A DNA stretch of 64,000 nucleotides from positions 20,289 to 84,288 of the forward strand of contig CADACS010000006.1 in the NCBI GenBank assembly GCA_902786505.1. The letters run 5' to 3'. Made by a program: the position numbers and the translations under genes. The notes under the pieces are model-generated. The model was not told the origin of the DNA. It searched no databases and saw only the letters and a list, made by a program, of their open reading frames with translations. Below are positions 45,652-53,382 of this stretch, piece by piece. Position 1 is the first letter of the stretch. Each line of letters opens with the position of its first letter. The DNA is from an uncultured Planctomycetota bacterium (GTDB taxonomy: Bacteria > Planctomycetota > Planctomycetia > Pirellulales > Thermoguttaceae).

Positions 45652-46197
45652 ATGTCCAAAATCCGCGCGCCGTATGTCTTCCTTTCGCTCTTTGCAGCCG
45701 TTTGTCTGTCGCTGCTCGCCCTCTCGGGAAAAGCGTTTCAGAAAGACGGCGTTCAACTGGCGCGCGTTTTTGCCGTCAACGGCCGGCCGCTCGTAATCGA
45801 CCGGCCGTTTCGGCCCGGCCCTGCGCCGGCGGCGCCCGTCCCGGCTCGAGCCGCCGCGACGCCCGTCGTTCCCCGCACGGCGCCCCCCAAAGAGCCGTCC
45901 GTCGTCGAACGACTCTCTCCGCCGCGGATTGTCCCGCACTATCTGCCGCCGGAAGGTGACTATACCCCGCGCCATTATCCGGGCGTAACGGTCGTTCCCA
46001 TTCCGCCGCAATCGAGCTACGTCCCGAACCCGGCTACGAGCGTCGATCTATCCCCTTTCCGCCAAAACAACTATCCCTCGACGATACCGGGCCCAAGGCG
46101 CATGACGCCCTCCGGACTGCGCCCGTCGCACGATCCGTTCCGACCCGACCCGTTCGATCCGGACGTGACCCGGCGGCAGGGTTACCGGAATTTCTAA
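45652..46197 (+). CDS. Exported proline-rich protein, 181 residues
   Basis: ATG at 45652; the frame extends upstream through the previous gene without meaning. The N-terminus has one hydrophobic helix (VFLSLFAAVCLSLLALSG) that can be a signal peptide or anchor. The mature part is Pro/Arg-rich (PFRPGPAPAAPVPA, PPRIVPHYLPPEG, PHYPGVTVVPIPP-like) and ends in PDPFDPDVTRRQGYRNF. It contains fewer pure repeats than its neighbours. No family recognised. Followed 36 bp later by a strong terminator. Confidence 0.65.
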   Translation: MSKIRAPYVFLSLFAAVCLSLLALSGKAFQKDGVQLARVFAVNGRPLVIDRPFRPGPAPAAPVPARAAATPVVPRTAPPKEPSVVERLSPPRIVPHYLPPEGDYTPRHYPGVTVVPIPPQSSYVPNPATSVDLSPFRQNNYPSTIPGPRRMTPSGLRPSHDPFRPDPFDPDVTRRQGYRNF

Positions 46198-46232
46198 CGA
46201 ACGCCCCTTTCAAACGGCCAAAAAAAATTTTC

Positions 46233-46264
46233 AGGCGCGGTCCTTCCGGGACCGCGCCTTTTTC
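46233..46264 (+). terminator. Terminator after the 181-residue proline-rich gene
   Basis: AGGCGCGGTCC pairs perfectly with GGACCGCGCCT around TTCCG-like loop bases and is followed by TTTTC. Confidence 0.9.
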
Positions 46265-46512
46265 TTCGTAAAAACGCGGCCTTTCGCGCTTCCGCCCAAG
46301 TTCAAAATAGATAAACTTTAAGAAAAATCAAAAAAAATAAAAATTTTTTCAGTCGTTCGATTCTCTTTAGCGTAATAAGAGACGTCGGTCGGACGCGCGG
46401 TCGACGCTTCCCAAACCCCAAAGGCCGCGCGTCTGGATCGACACATAAAAAAACTCAATACGCCGCGCGACGCGGTAAACGTCGCCCAGTTTGAGAAAAA
46501 GGAGTCGCAACC

Positions 46513-46908
46513 ATGAAGAAAATTCTCAACTTCGCAGCGCGCAATAAATTCGCGCTGATCGTTCCGGCGCTGCTCGTAATCGCGTTCGTCGGCGTTCCTT
46601 CCAAGCAAGCGAACGCTTCAGACTTCGGTCTCGCCATCAATTCCGGATCGTTCTCGTTCGGTCTTGGAATCGGCGATTCCTCCTACTACGTAGCGCCAAG
46701 TTCCACGGTCATTATCGACTCGGGTCCGCGGTATGTGCCCGCCCCGTACTTCCGACCGGTTCCGCCGCCTCCGCCGCCGCGGCCGTACTACCGTCCGCTT
46801 CCGCCGCCGCGACCGTACTACCGCCCGGTTCCGCCGCCGCCGCACTTCCGCCCCGGCCCGCCCCCGCGCCCTTACGGTCCGCCGAGAGGTCCGAGAGGCC
46901 CCTTCTGA
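46513..46908 (+). CDS. Exported proline-rich protein with DFGxxIN N-terminus (1)
   Basis: 131 residues; ATG with AAGGAG 9 bases upstream. A signal peptide of about 34 residues (hydrophobic FALIVPALLVIAFVGV, cut after QANA) is followed by SDFGLAINSGSFSFGLGIGDSSYYVAP. After this come proline repeats (FRPVPPPPPPRPYYRPLPPPRPYYRP in total, positions about 75-110) and GPPRGPRGPF. The segment after the cleavage site matches that of the gene at 47666 (ANAGDFGFSLNIGR...GFGYSDSSPTYVA), so the two are paralogues with a small conserved beta-like head and a variable proline tail. Function unknown. Confidence 0.75.
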   Translation: MKKILNFAARNKFALIVPALLVIAFVGVPSKQANASDFGLAINSGSFSFGLGIGDSSYYVAPSSTVIIDSGPRYVPAPYFRPVPPPPPPRPYYRPLPPPRPYYRPVPPPPHFRPGPPPRPYGPPRGPRGPF

Positions 46909-47665
46909 GTTCATGACGCGGCGCGGTTCTTGAACCGCGCCCATTCCCGAGTATAATCGTTATTAGAACCTCCAAGGGTTGGCGGCGGCGTATGCGGACC
47001 GCCGAACGTTTACCGTGATTTCGCTTTATCCGACGCGGCGCTTGCTTGTTTCTTTTTCGGCTTCGACGCGCCGGGCCCTAAGTTAAATCACGAAGACGCC
47101 AAGCGTTCCCGGCGCCGCCGTTTGGATTTCTTTTAACGGGTTTTCGACCGATCGGTCGTCTTTTCTTTCAAGCCGCGTTCGGCGCGCGATTCAGTCTGGG
47201 GGGGACGTGCGCGCGTCCAAAACGGCAAAACGTTAAACGGTCCGTCGACCAGGGAGGAGCCTATCGAGAATCGTCTGTGAAAATAACGGATTGGAAACAA
47301 AACGACTTGGACAAGATAACGGGCGTTAATTCGCCTCTGTCCGAAACGACGCGCAACTCTCCGGCGCGTCGTTTTTTTATTTCCCGAACGTCGAAAATTC
47401 ACGCGCCGGATACGTCTAACCTCTTTGCTTATAGAATATGCGCGCAAAAAAACGCTTTTTCAAAAAACTTTAATTATTTTTCAAATTTCTGTCGCAACCG
47501 TCTCGTTTTCGCATAATAAGAATTGCAAGGCAAACGAAAACGGTTGAACGCTCTTGTTAACCGACTGAATTTCAAGCCTTTACAGAACTAAAAAAGAACG
47601 TCGCTTACGCCGATTTCGGCGGCTCGATAGGATCGAGTTAGACAAACCGCAAAGGAGATATCAAA
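46909..47665. other. Intergenic region with an orphan terminator
   Basis: 757 bp without a convincing gene. Open frames at 47133-47447 (minus) and 47277-47516 (plus) lack ribosome-binding sites, and the second runs through the terminator at 47346-47379. The stretch 46930-47346 upstream of that terminator may encode an unannotated RNA. The part 47440-47520 is AT-rich and may hold the promoter of the gene at 47666. Confidence 0.45.
47346..47379 (+). terminator. Orphan Rho-independent terminator
   Basis: ACGACGCG pairs with CGCGTCGT around an 11-base loop and is followed by seven T. The nearest upstream gene ends 437 bp earlier, so it either ends a long 3' tail or a separate short transcript. 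Confidence 0.8.
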
Positions 47666-48109
47666 ATGAAAAAGACTTCCAATCGCAATATGACGACCGC
47701 CGCCACGGCGACCGCGCTGTTCCTCGTCGCTTTCGTGATCTTCGCGCCTGAACGCCAGGCGAACGCGGGAGATTTTGGGTTCTCCCTCAACATCGGAAGA
47801 TCGTACCTCGGATTCGGATACAGCGACAGCTCTCCGACTTACGTCGCTGCGCCCACGCCTGCGCCCAGCCCGAGCGGCATGATTGTCCGCGGTCAGCCCG
47901 CGGCCCCGCCTGCGCCCGCGCCGTTCGTCTCACACGCCCCGCGCGGTCCGCAAGGCCCCGCGTATCGGCCGCAGCCGGCTCCCCCGATTATGCGCGGACA
48001 AGCCGGTCCCGCGCCGCGGCCCGGCGCCCACTTCGGGCCAGCCCCGTACCGCGGAGGATACGGATACGGCGGATACGGTCATGGCGGCCCCGGCGGACCC
48101 CGCTGGTAG
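47666..48109 (+). CDS. Exported proline/glycine-rich protein with DFGxxIN N-terminus (2)
   Basis: 147 residues; ATG with AAAGGAGAT 8 bases upstream. A signal peptide (about 34 residues, cut after QANA) is followed by GDFGFSLNIGRSYLGFGYSDSS, which matches the head of the protein at 46513-46908. The tail is Pro/Ala-rich (APTPAPSPSG, QPAAPPAPAP) with two IMRGQ/IVRGQ motifs and ends in a Gly/Tyr-rich repeat (GGYGYGGYGHGGPGG). It is monocistronic with its own terminator. Probably a disordered surface or periplasmic protein; function unknown. Confidence 0.75.
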   Translation: MKKTSNRNMTTAATATALFLVAFVIFAPERQANAGDFGFSLNIGRSYLGFGYSDSSPTYVAAPTPAPSPSGMIVRGQPAAPPAPAPFVSHAPRGPQGPAYRPQPAPPIMRGQAGPAPRPGAHFGPAPYRGGYGYGGYGHGGPGGPRW

Positions 48110-48490
48110 TATTCGCGCAACCCAACGCGTCTTGGCGCTTTTGCCGCGTCAAGGCGCGTTTTTTATTGCGCGGTTTCCTTCTCTAAACCGGCCCCTTTCG
48201 CGCGTTTCGGCAAACGGTTTTAGGCGCGATTCTTAAAGGTAATAAATTCTGGCGTCAAACGTCGCTCGGCGCGGCAAAACCGTTAATGAATAACCGCCGC
48301 GTAAGAAAAAGTTGACTTTTTCGCGCAAAAGCGCCGTTCTTCTCTTGTATTTTAAATCAAAATCACGCACAATTAGCGCTGAACGGCAACGTTCGTGGTT
48401 TACTCACAGCCGAGAATCGCGCCGCGCGGACGTAACCGTCTTTCACGCGCCGCGATCTCGCTCACACGCGTCTCAAAAGGAATTATATTT
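48110..48490. other. Intergenic region before the Tat-exported oxidoreductase
   Basis: 380 bp. It holds the terminator at 48125-48165 and an AT-rich stretch (48300-48370) with TTGACT near 48312, where a promoter is likely, although no good -10 at the right distance was found. The frame open from 48395 leads into the oxidoreductase, but only the ATG at 48491 has a ribosome-binding site. Confidence 0.4.
48125..48165 (+). terminator. Terminator after the Pro/Gly-rich gene
   Basis: ACGCGTCTTG pairs (with two mismatches or bulges) with CAAGGCGCGT around a GC-rich loop and is followed by TTTTTTATT. Confidence 0.8.
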
Positions 48491-49969
48491 ATGAAAACTT
48501 CACGCCGCGATTTCATTAAGGCGTCCGCGGTAGCGGGCGCGGGGTTTTTGGTCGCTTCCGGCAACTTCCGTAAGCAGGCGCGCGCGTCCGCTCTCGAATC
48601 GGTTGCGGTCGCCGGCGTCGGCGTCGGCGGCAAGGGCGGCGGCGACATTACCCATGCGGGCTACTACGGCAAGGTCGTCGCGCTTTGCGACGTCGATACA
48701 AACACGCTCGAGGGCAAGCATAAGGAATTCAAAGACGCCAAGACGTTCGTCGACTACCGCGATATGTACGCGGAAATGATGGACAAGATCGACGCGGTCA
48801 CCGTCGGCACGCCCGACCACATGCACGCGATCATTACCGCCGCGGCGATCAAGGCCGGCAAGCACGTCTATACGCAGAAGCCGCTCACGCGCACGATTTA
48901 CGAAGCGCGCTGGCTCGGCGAACTGGCCAAGAAACACGGCGTCTGCACGCAGATGGGCAACCAGGGCAGCGTCGACGACGGGCTCCGCAAGACCGCGGCT
49001 CAATACCGCGCCGGCGTCGTCGGAGAAGTCAAAGAGGTTCACGTCTGGACGAACCGTCCGATTTGGCCGCAAGACAAGAATCGTACCATGACGCTCGACC
49101 GCTTCATCAAGAAGACCCACGCGGAAGTGGAAGACGAAGAAGAAGCCAACGAACTCATCGAAGAGAAGAAGCGCGAAATCGCCAAAGCGCTCAAGACGGT
49201 CAATTGGGACGCGTGGATCGGCGTCGCGCCCAAACGCGAATTCTGGCCCGGCGATTATCACTCCTTTAAATGGCGCGGATGGTGGGACTTCGGCACCGGC
49301 GCGCTCGGCGACATGGCGTGCCACAACGTCAATATGATCTTCAAGGCGGTCGATCTCCGCAATCCGACGAGCGTCTGCGCGAAGAGCTCCGGACACGACT
49401 TCGACTCCTTCCCGGCGAGCTCCACGACCGAATTTGAATTCCCCGCCAACGACTGGCGCGGACCGATCAAGTTCGTATGGTACGACGCCGCGCAGACTCC
49501 GCCCGCGGAACTGACCTCCAAGTACGGCTTCGACAAGGTCGACGGCGGCGGCGGATGCTTCGTCATTGGCGACAAGGGCGCCGGGCTTGGCAACGATTTC
49601 CGCGCTGAAGGCGGCAAGAAGATCGATCCGATTCCGGAAGATCAGACCGAATTCGTTATCGCTCCGATCGACGACCAGGGCCGCGGCGACGACGCGCGTC
49701 ATAAGTTCGAATGGTTCAACGCGATCTGGGACAACAAACCGGATCTCTGCTGGTCCAACTTCCCGAACCATGCCGGGCCGCTCACCGAAACGATCCTGCT
49801 CGGCAACCTGTCGATCTGGACGGCCGCGGAAGGCCAGGGCGAAAAGGTCGAATGGGACGCCAAGAATCTCAAGGTCACCAACCTTGCCGATCTCAAGACG
49901 CCTCACGTCGCCGACTTGGTCAAGCCGGTCTATCAGAACGGTTACGATCCGATCGACGAATTGTTTTGA
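48491..49969 (+). CDS. Tat-exported Gfo/Idh/MocA family oxidoreductase
   Basis: 493 residues from ATG at 48491, with AAAAGGA upstream. The N-terminus is a Tat signal (SRRDFIKASAVAGAGFLVASG), so it is folded with its cofactor before export. The Rossmann part has VAGVGVGGKGGGD, the acidic end of strand 2 (VVALCDVD) and GTPDHMHAIITAAAIKAGKHVYTQKPL, where the usual EKP of the family is QKP. The C-terminal domain contains WWDFGTGALGDMACHNVNM, typical of planctomycetal members. The family oxidises or isomerises sugars and polyols with NAD(P); the substrate cannot be read from the sequence. An acidic helical insert near residues 195-225 (EVEDEEEANELIEEKKRE) is also seen in related planctomycetal proteins. 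Confidence 0.88.
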   Translation: MKTSRRDFIKASAVAGAGFLVASGNFRKQARASALESVAVAGVGVGGKGGGDITHAGYYGKVVALCDVDTNTLEGKHKEFKDAKTFVDYRDMYAEMMDKIDAVTVGTPDHMHAIITAAAIKAGKHVYTQKPLTRTIYEARWLGELAKKHGVCTQMGNQGSVDDGLRKTAAQYRAGVVGEVKEVHVWTNRPIWPQDKNRTMTLDRFIKKTHAEVEDEEEANELIEEKKREIAKALKTVNWDAWIGVAPKREFWPGDYHSFKWRGWWDFGTGALGDMACHNVNMIFKAVDLRNPTSVCAKSSGHDFDSFPASSTTEFEFPANDWRGPIKFVWYDAAQTPPAELTSKYGFDKVDGGGGCFVIGDKGAGLGNDFRAEGGKKIDPIPEDQTEFVIAPIDDQGRGDDARHKFEWFNAIWDNKPDLCWSNFPNHAGPLTETILLGNLSIWTAAEGQGEKVEWDAKNLKVTNLADLKTPHVADLVKPVYQNGYDPIDELF

Positions 49970-50000
49970 TTCGTTTGACCGCGCGCGCTTGCTCGAGGGT

Positions 50001-50123
50001 ATGACCGACGAGCGGCGCGAGCAATTTGAAAAAATTCGCCGCGAATCGCTCGAAAGAACGCTCAAACGAATGAGAACGCCGCAGATTCCGCCGCGGCTGA
50101 ATCGGCGGTTTCCGCGGTTCTAA
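50001..50123 (+). CDS. Possible 40-residue basic protein
   Basis: ATG at 50001 preceded by GAGGGT, 31 bp after the oxidoreductase stop, and ending 33 bp before a terminator. The peptide has 40 residues. The first 24 (MTDERREQFEKIRRESLERT and on) would form a charged helix and the rest (PQIPPRLNRRFPRF) is basic and proline-rich. It fits within the transcript of the oxidoreductase. No family recognised; it could be an accident of composition. Confidence 0.4.
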   Translation: MTDERREQFEKIRRESLERTLKRMRTPQIPPRLNRRFPRF

Positions 50124-50155
50124 CGTGCGATTCGCGCGAACGGCGCGTTTAGGAA

Positions 50156-50197
50156 CCAACGGTTCGCGCTTACGGAGCGCGTTCCGTTGGCTTTTTT
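50156..50197 (+). terminator. Terminator after the oxidoreductase unit
   Basis: CCAACGGTTCGCGCT pairs with AGCGCGTTCCGTTGG (one internal mismatch pair) around TACGG and is followed by CTTTTTT. It ends 22 bp before the next gene. Confidence 0.9.
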
Positions 50198-50218
50198 CGC
50201 TGAAGTACCGGATATCTT

Positions 50219-51121
50219 ATGAAAAAATTTGTAGTTCGTTACGGCGCGATGCGCTACCTTGGAATCGTCGAGGTCTCTGAAAAGGCGGCGGTTGGGTTTA
50301 TTCACGGAACGCCCGTCGTCATTAAGACGCCGCGCGGTCAGGAGGCGGCGACGGTTCTCACCGAAACGGACGGAGAAAAGATCGCCAAAATTCCCAATCT
50401 TGTCGGCGACCCGCTCACTTTCATACGAAGAACGACCCGGGAGGACGAGGAACGGATCGCCGCGATTAAAGCGGAAGAAAAGAATAATTTCAATCGCTGT
50501 CTCAAGATCGTCGAACGCATGCGCGTCGAACTGACGCTTGTGCGCGTAGAGCAGATTTTCGGCCGCGAACGCGTCGTCGTCTATTACGTCGCCGACGGCC
50601 GCGTCGATTTCCGCGAACTGGTGCGCGCGCTCGCCGCGGAATTTCAGACGCGAATCGAAATGAAGCAGATCGGCGTGCGCGACGAAACCAAACTTCTCGC
50701 CGACGTCGGCGACTGCGGGCGCGAAGTGTGCTGCAATACGTTTCTTGCGACGATGCCGCCCGTCTCCATGAAGATGGCGAAACTCCAAAAGGCGACGCTC
50801 GATCCCACGAAAGTTTCCGGACGCTGCGGGCGGCTGAAATGCTGTCTGCGTTACGAATTCGACGCCTATTACGAACTTCAGGAAGCGTCGCCGGCGATCG
50901 GTCAGACCGTCTGGACGCCGCTGGGCCGCGGCCGCGTCTTCGCGCAAGAGCTTTTCGCGAAACGCGTCGTCGTCGATCTGGAAGACGGGGGACGGCAGTC
51001 TTTCGACGTCGAGGAAATCGACGTGGGCGATCCCCGGCGCCGCAAGCGAGCGGACAGAGGTCCTAACCGGCGCGATTTCAACGAATACAATTCTTATTTC
51101 GACGACGACCGGCGGCCGTAA
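50219..51121 (+). CDS. PSP1/RicT (YaaT) family protein
   Basis: 300 residues. The PSP1 C-terminal domain is clear: VYYVADGRVDFRELVRALA, RIEMKQIGVRDETKLL, GDCGREVCCNTFL and SGRCGRLKCCLRYE. The conserved cysteines (CG..VCC and CG.LKCC) bind iron-sulfur clusters in the Bacillus RicT complex, which affects RNA processing by RNase Y. Whether planctomycetal members do the same is not known. The N-terminal 100 residues form a small beta domain. The C-terminal 90 residues include QTVWTPLGRGRVFAQ, resembling a KOW/SH3-like beta-barrel, and an acidic/basic tail. The start has no strong Shine-Dalgarno site (CGGAT) but no better start exists. It is convergent with the DUF58 gene, 8 bp away. Confidence 0.88.
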   Translation: MKKFVVRYGAMRYLGIVEVSEKAAVGFIHGTPVVIKTPRGQEAATVLTETDGEKIAKIPNLVGDPLTFIRRTTREDEERIAAIKAEEKNNFNRCLKIVERMRVELTLVRVEQIFGRERVVVYYVADGRVDFRELVRALAAEFQTRIEMKQIGVRDETKLLADVGDCGREVCCNTFLATMPPVSMKMAKLQKATLDPTKVSGRCGRLKCCLRYEFDAYYELQEASPAIGQTVWTPLGRGRVFAQELFAKRVVVDLEDGGRQSFDVEEIDVGDPRRRKRADRGPNRRDFNEYNSYFDDDRRP

Positions 51122-51129
51122 GAACGCGT

Positions 51130-52026
51130 TTACCGGCGCTGCGAACGCGCGACGAGGTATTCCAGCAGCGCCTTGTCGAACGGCACGGACACGTCCAATT
51201 CGACGAAATCGAACTTCGCGTTCGCGGCCTCGCGCCGGAACCGTTCCCGAAACTCTTCGAGCGCGCTCTCGTAATCGGCGCGCATCGCGTCGGCGTCGAC
51301 GCTTATTGTCTCGCCCGTCTCAGGATCTTCTAATTCGACGCTCCCTTTAAACGGAAACGTCGTCTCAGCTTCGTCTAAAATGTGAAACAGAATGACGTCG
51401 TGGCCCGCGTGCCGCAGACGGTAGATTGAGCGCAGCGTCTCGTCCGGATCCCCGAGCAAATCGGAAAAGACCATAACGAGCGACGCGCGCTTGAGCATGC
51501 CCGAAAGCTGTGTGAGCGCCGCCGCGACGTTCGTTTCGCCCGACGGCTTGAGATTTGTGAGCGACGAGAGAATCTCGCCAAAGTGAGACCGCTTCGACTT
51601 CGCCGGAAGAGAGCTGCGAATCTTTTCGTCGAACGTAATAAGCCCGACGGGATCCTGGCGGTATATCATGAGATAGGAGAGCGCCGCCGAAAGAGAGATC
51701 GCGTAGTCGAACTTGGTAATCTCGCCCCCGAACGAAACGCCCATCGACGCGCTCGAATCGACGACGAGCCAGCCCGTCATATTCGTTTCCGCTTCGTATT
51801 TCCGAACGTAGTATTTATCGGTGCGCGCGTAGAGAACCCAGTCGATATCCTTCGGATCGTCCCCCTGTTCGTATTTGCGATGCTCGCTGAACTCGACGGA
51901 AAATCCTTGCAGCGGACTTGCGTGCAGGCCGTGCATGAATCCTTTAACGATAAACTGCGCCTTGAGATCGAGCCGACGTATCGACTGAACGACGCGGGGA
52001 TTCAAATACGCTTCGCTATTCTGCAT
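51130..52026 (-). CDS. DUF58 domain protein (VWA-like)
   Basis: 298 residues. The DUF58 signature KYEQGDDPKDIDW lies at residues 51-63 and the metal-ion-dependent adhesion site pattern DSSAS at 90-94 (D90, S92, S94). VMVFSDLLGDPDETLRSIYRLRHAGHDVILFHILD is the usual late strand-helix region. DUF58 proteins are normally encoded beside a MoxR AAA+ ATPase and BatA-type membrane proteins and may act in protein maturation or cofactor insertion. Here neither partner is within the window, so the role is open. It is the last of three co-oriented genes (glgA, gspF-like, DUF58), 90 bp after the GspF-like gene. Confidence 0.9.
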   Translation of the reverse strand: MQNSEAYLNPRVVQSIRRLDLKAQFIVKGFMHGLHASPLQGFSVEFSEHRKYEQGDDPKDIDWVLYARTDKYYVRKYEAETNMTGWLVVDSSASMGVSFGGEITKFDYAISLSAALSYLMIYRQDPVGLITFDEKIRSSLPAKSKRSHFGEILSSLTNLKPSGETNVAAALTQLSGMLKRASLVMVFSDLLGDPDETLRSIYRLRHAGHDVILFHILDEAETTFPFKGSVELEDPETGETISVDADAMRADYESALEEFRERFRREAANAKFDFVELDVSVPFDKALLEYLVARSQRR

Positions 52027-52116
52027 AGCCTTACGCTCTCTCGATTAGCGCGCCGGCGCGGCGCCGAACCGCGAAGCGACAAAGGCGCGGTTCGGCCGTT
52101 TCGGCGCGACGTTGAA

Positions 52117-53331
52117 CTACGCCGCCTGCGTCATCATAAAGACCGGAAGCAGCAGCGCGATAATGATATAGAAGACCGCGCCCGCGAGCAGGAGCAGCAT
52201 CATCGGCTCGAGCAGCCGCGTTAGAACGTCGACTCTTTTCGCGAGCTGACGTTCCAGCGAATCGGCAAGATTGACAAGCACTTTTTCCAGCGTGTTCGAC
52301 TCTTCGGCGATAGAGATCATCGTCATGGCGTTCGGGGGAATCAGCTTGCTTTCGGCGAGCGGCCTCGAGAGCGGCTCTCCGGCGGCGACCGCGTCGGCGG
52401 CGTTTTCGACCGCGTCCTGCAGGAGCGCGTTTCCGGTCGACCGGGAACTGATTTCGAGCGCGCGCAGAATCGGAACGCCGTTCTGCAGCAGGGTCCCTAA
52501 GACGCGGCACAGCTTCGAGACGCACGACGCCTGGGCGACCGGCCCGAGCACGGGCAGCTTGAGCCGCCACTTGTCCCGGAACCGTTTTCCCGATTTCGTG
52601 CGGAACTGAATGCGCGCCCAGACGAACAGCGCAAAGATAACGCCGAGCGCGTAAAGCCCGTACTTGCCGCAGAACGAACGAAACGCCAAGAGCCAGACGG
52701 TGCAGATCGGAAGCGGCTTGCCCGCCGCCGTGAGCGACTCGAACATCGGCTCAAATTTCGGCACAAACGCGATAAGAAGGACTGAAACGACGAGCACGCC
52801 CACGACGCAAAGGACCGTCGGATAGATCATCGCGCTCTTGATTTTAGAACGGAGCTCTTCCTGATCTTCCAGGAATTTTGAAGTTCGTTTGAGAGCCGAC
52901 TCAAGAAACGCGCCTTCCGTGCCCGCCTTAATGACGCTTAGCGTTAGGTCGTCAAAGACTTTCGAATGCGCGGCGAACGCGACGTCGACGCTCGTGCCGT
53001 CGGCGACCTGGTCGCTGATGTCCGAAACGACTTCGCGCAGCGCGGGATTCGGCGTCTGCTTCCCGAGCGCCTGAAACGCCGTCAGAACGGGCACGCCGTT
53101 CTCCAAGAGCTCGGCGAGCTGCGTTAGGAACGCGGAAACGGCGGAAATCGGAGGCTTGCTCTTGAACAGCTTGCTCAGATCGACGTCGTTTTTATGCGCG
53201 TCTTCGACCGAAATCGGAAAGAGCTTCTGCGCGTTGAGACGGTCGAGAACCTCTTTGACCGTATTGGCGGTCATCTGTCCGGAAACGTCTTTTCCGGCGC
53301 GCGTCTTCGCTTTGTATATGTACTCTGGCAT
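52117..53331 (-). CDS. Type II secretion/type IV pilus inner-membrane platform protein (GspF/PilC family)
   Basis: 404 residues, a normal length. The N-terminus MPEYIYKAKTRAGKDVSG and two repeated T2SSF domains (about 65-190 and 265-390, each with LL..G.p....L) are typical. Three membrane segments are visible: about 168-190, 215-240 and 373-398. GspF/PilC forms the platform that couples the secretion or retraction ATPase to pseudopilus assembly. It stands alone here: no GspE, GspD or prepilin gene lies beside it, although a protein with a GspE N-terminal-like domain is encoded at 59842-60891. It is 51 bp downstream of glgA on the same strand. Confidence 0.9.
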   Translation of the reverse strand: MPEYIYKAKTRAGKDVSGQMTANTVKEVLDRLNAQKLFPISVEDAHKNDVDLSKLFKSKPPISAVSAFLTQLAELLENGVPVLTAFQALGKQTPNPALREVVSDISDQVADGTSVDVAFAAHSKVFDDLTLSVIKAGTEGAFLESALKRTSKFLEDQEELRSKIKSAMIYPTVLCVVGVLVVSVLLIAFVPKFEPMFESLTAAGKPLPICTVWLLAFRSFCGKYGLYALGVIFALFVWARIQFRTKSGKRFRDKWRLKLPVLGPVAQASCVSKLCRVLGTLLQNGVPILRALEISSRSTGNALLQDAVENAADAVAAGEPLSRPLAESKLIPPNAMTMISIAEESNTLEKVLVNLADSLERQLAKRVDVLTRLLEPMMLLLLAGAVFYIIIALLLPVFMMTQAA

Positions 53332-53382
53332 GGTCTCTTATTTTCGCGGCGTAATGCGAACGAACGGCAAACGGAAACGTCT

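Noticed and set aside
48500..50065. Minus-strand frame of 521 codons opposite the oxidoreductase
   Set aside because: Codon-aligned antisense of a well-supported Tat-exported enzyme.
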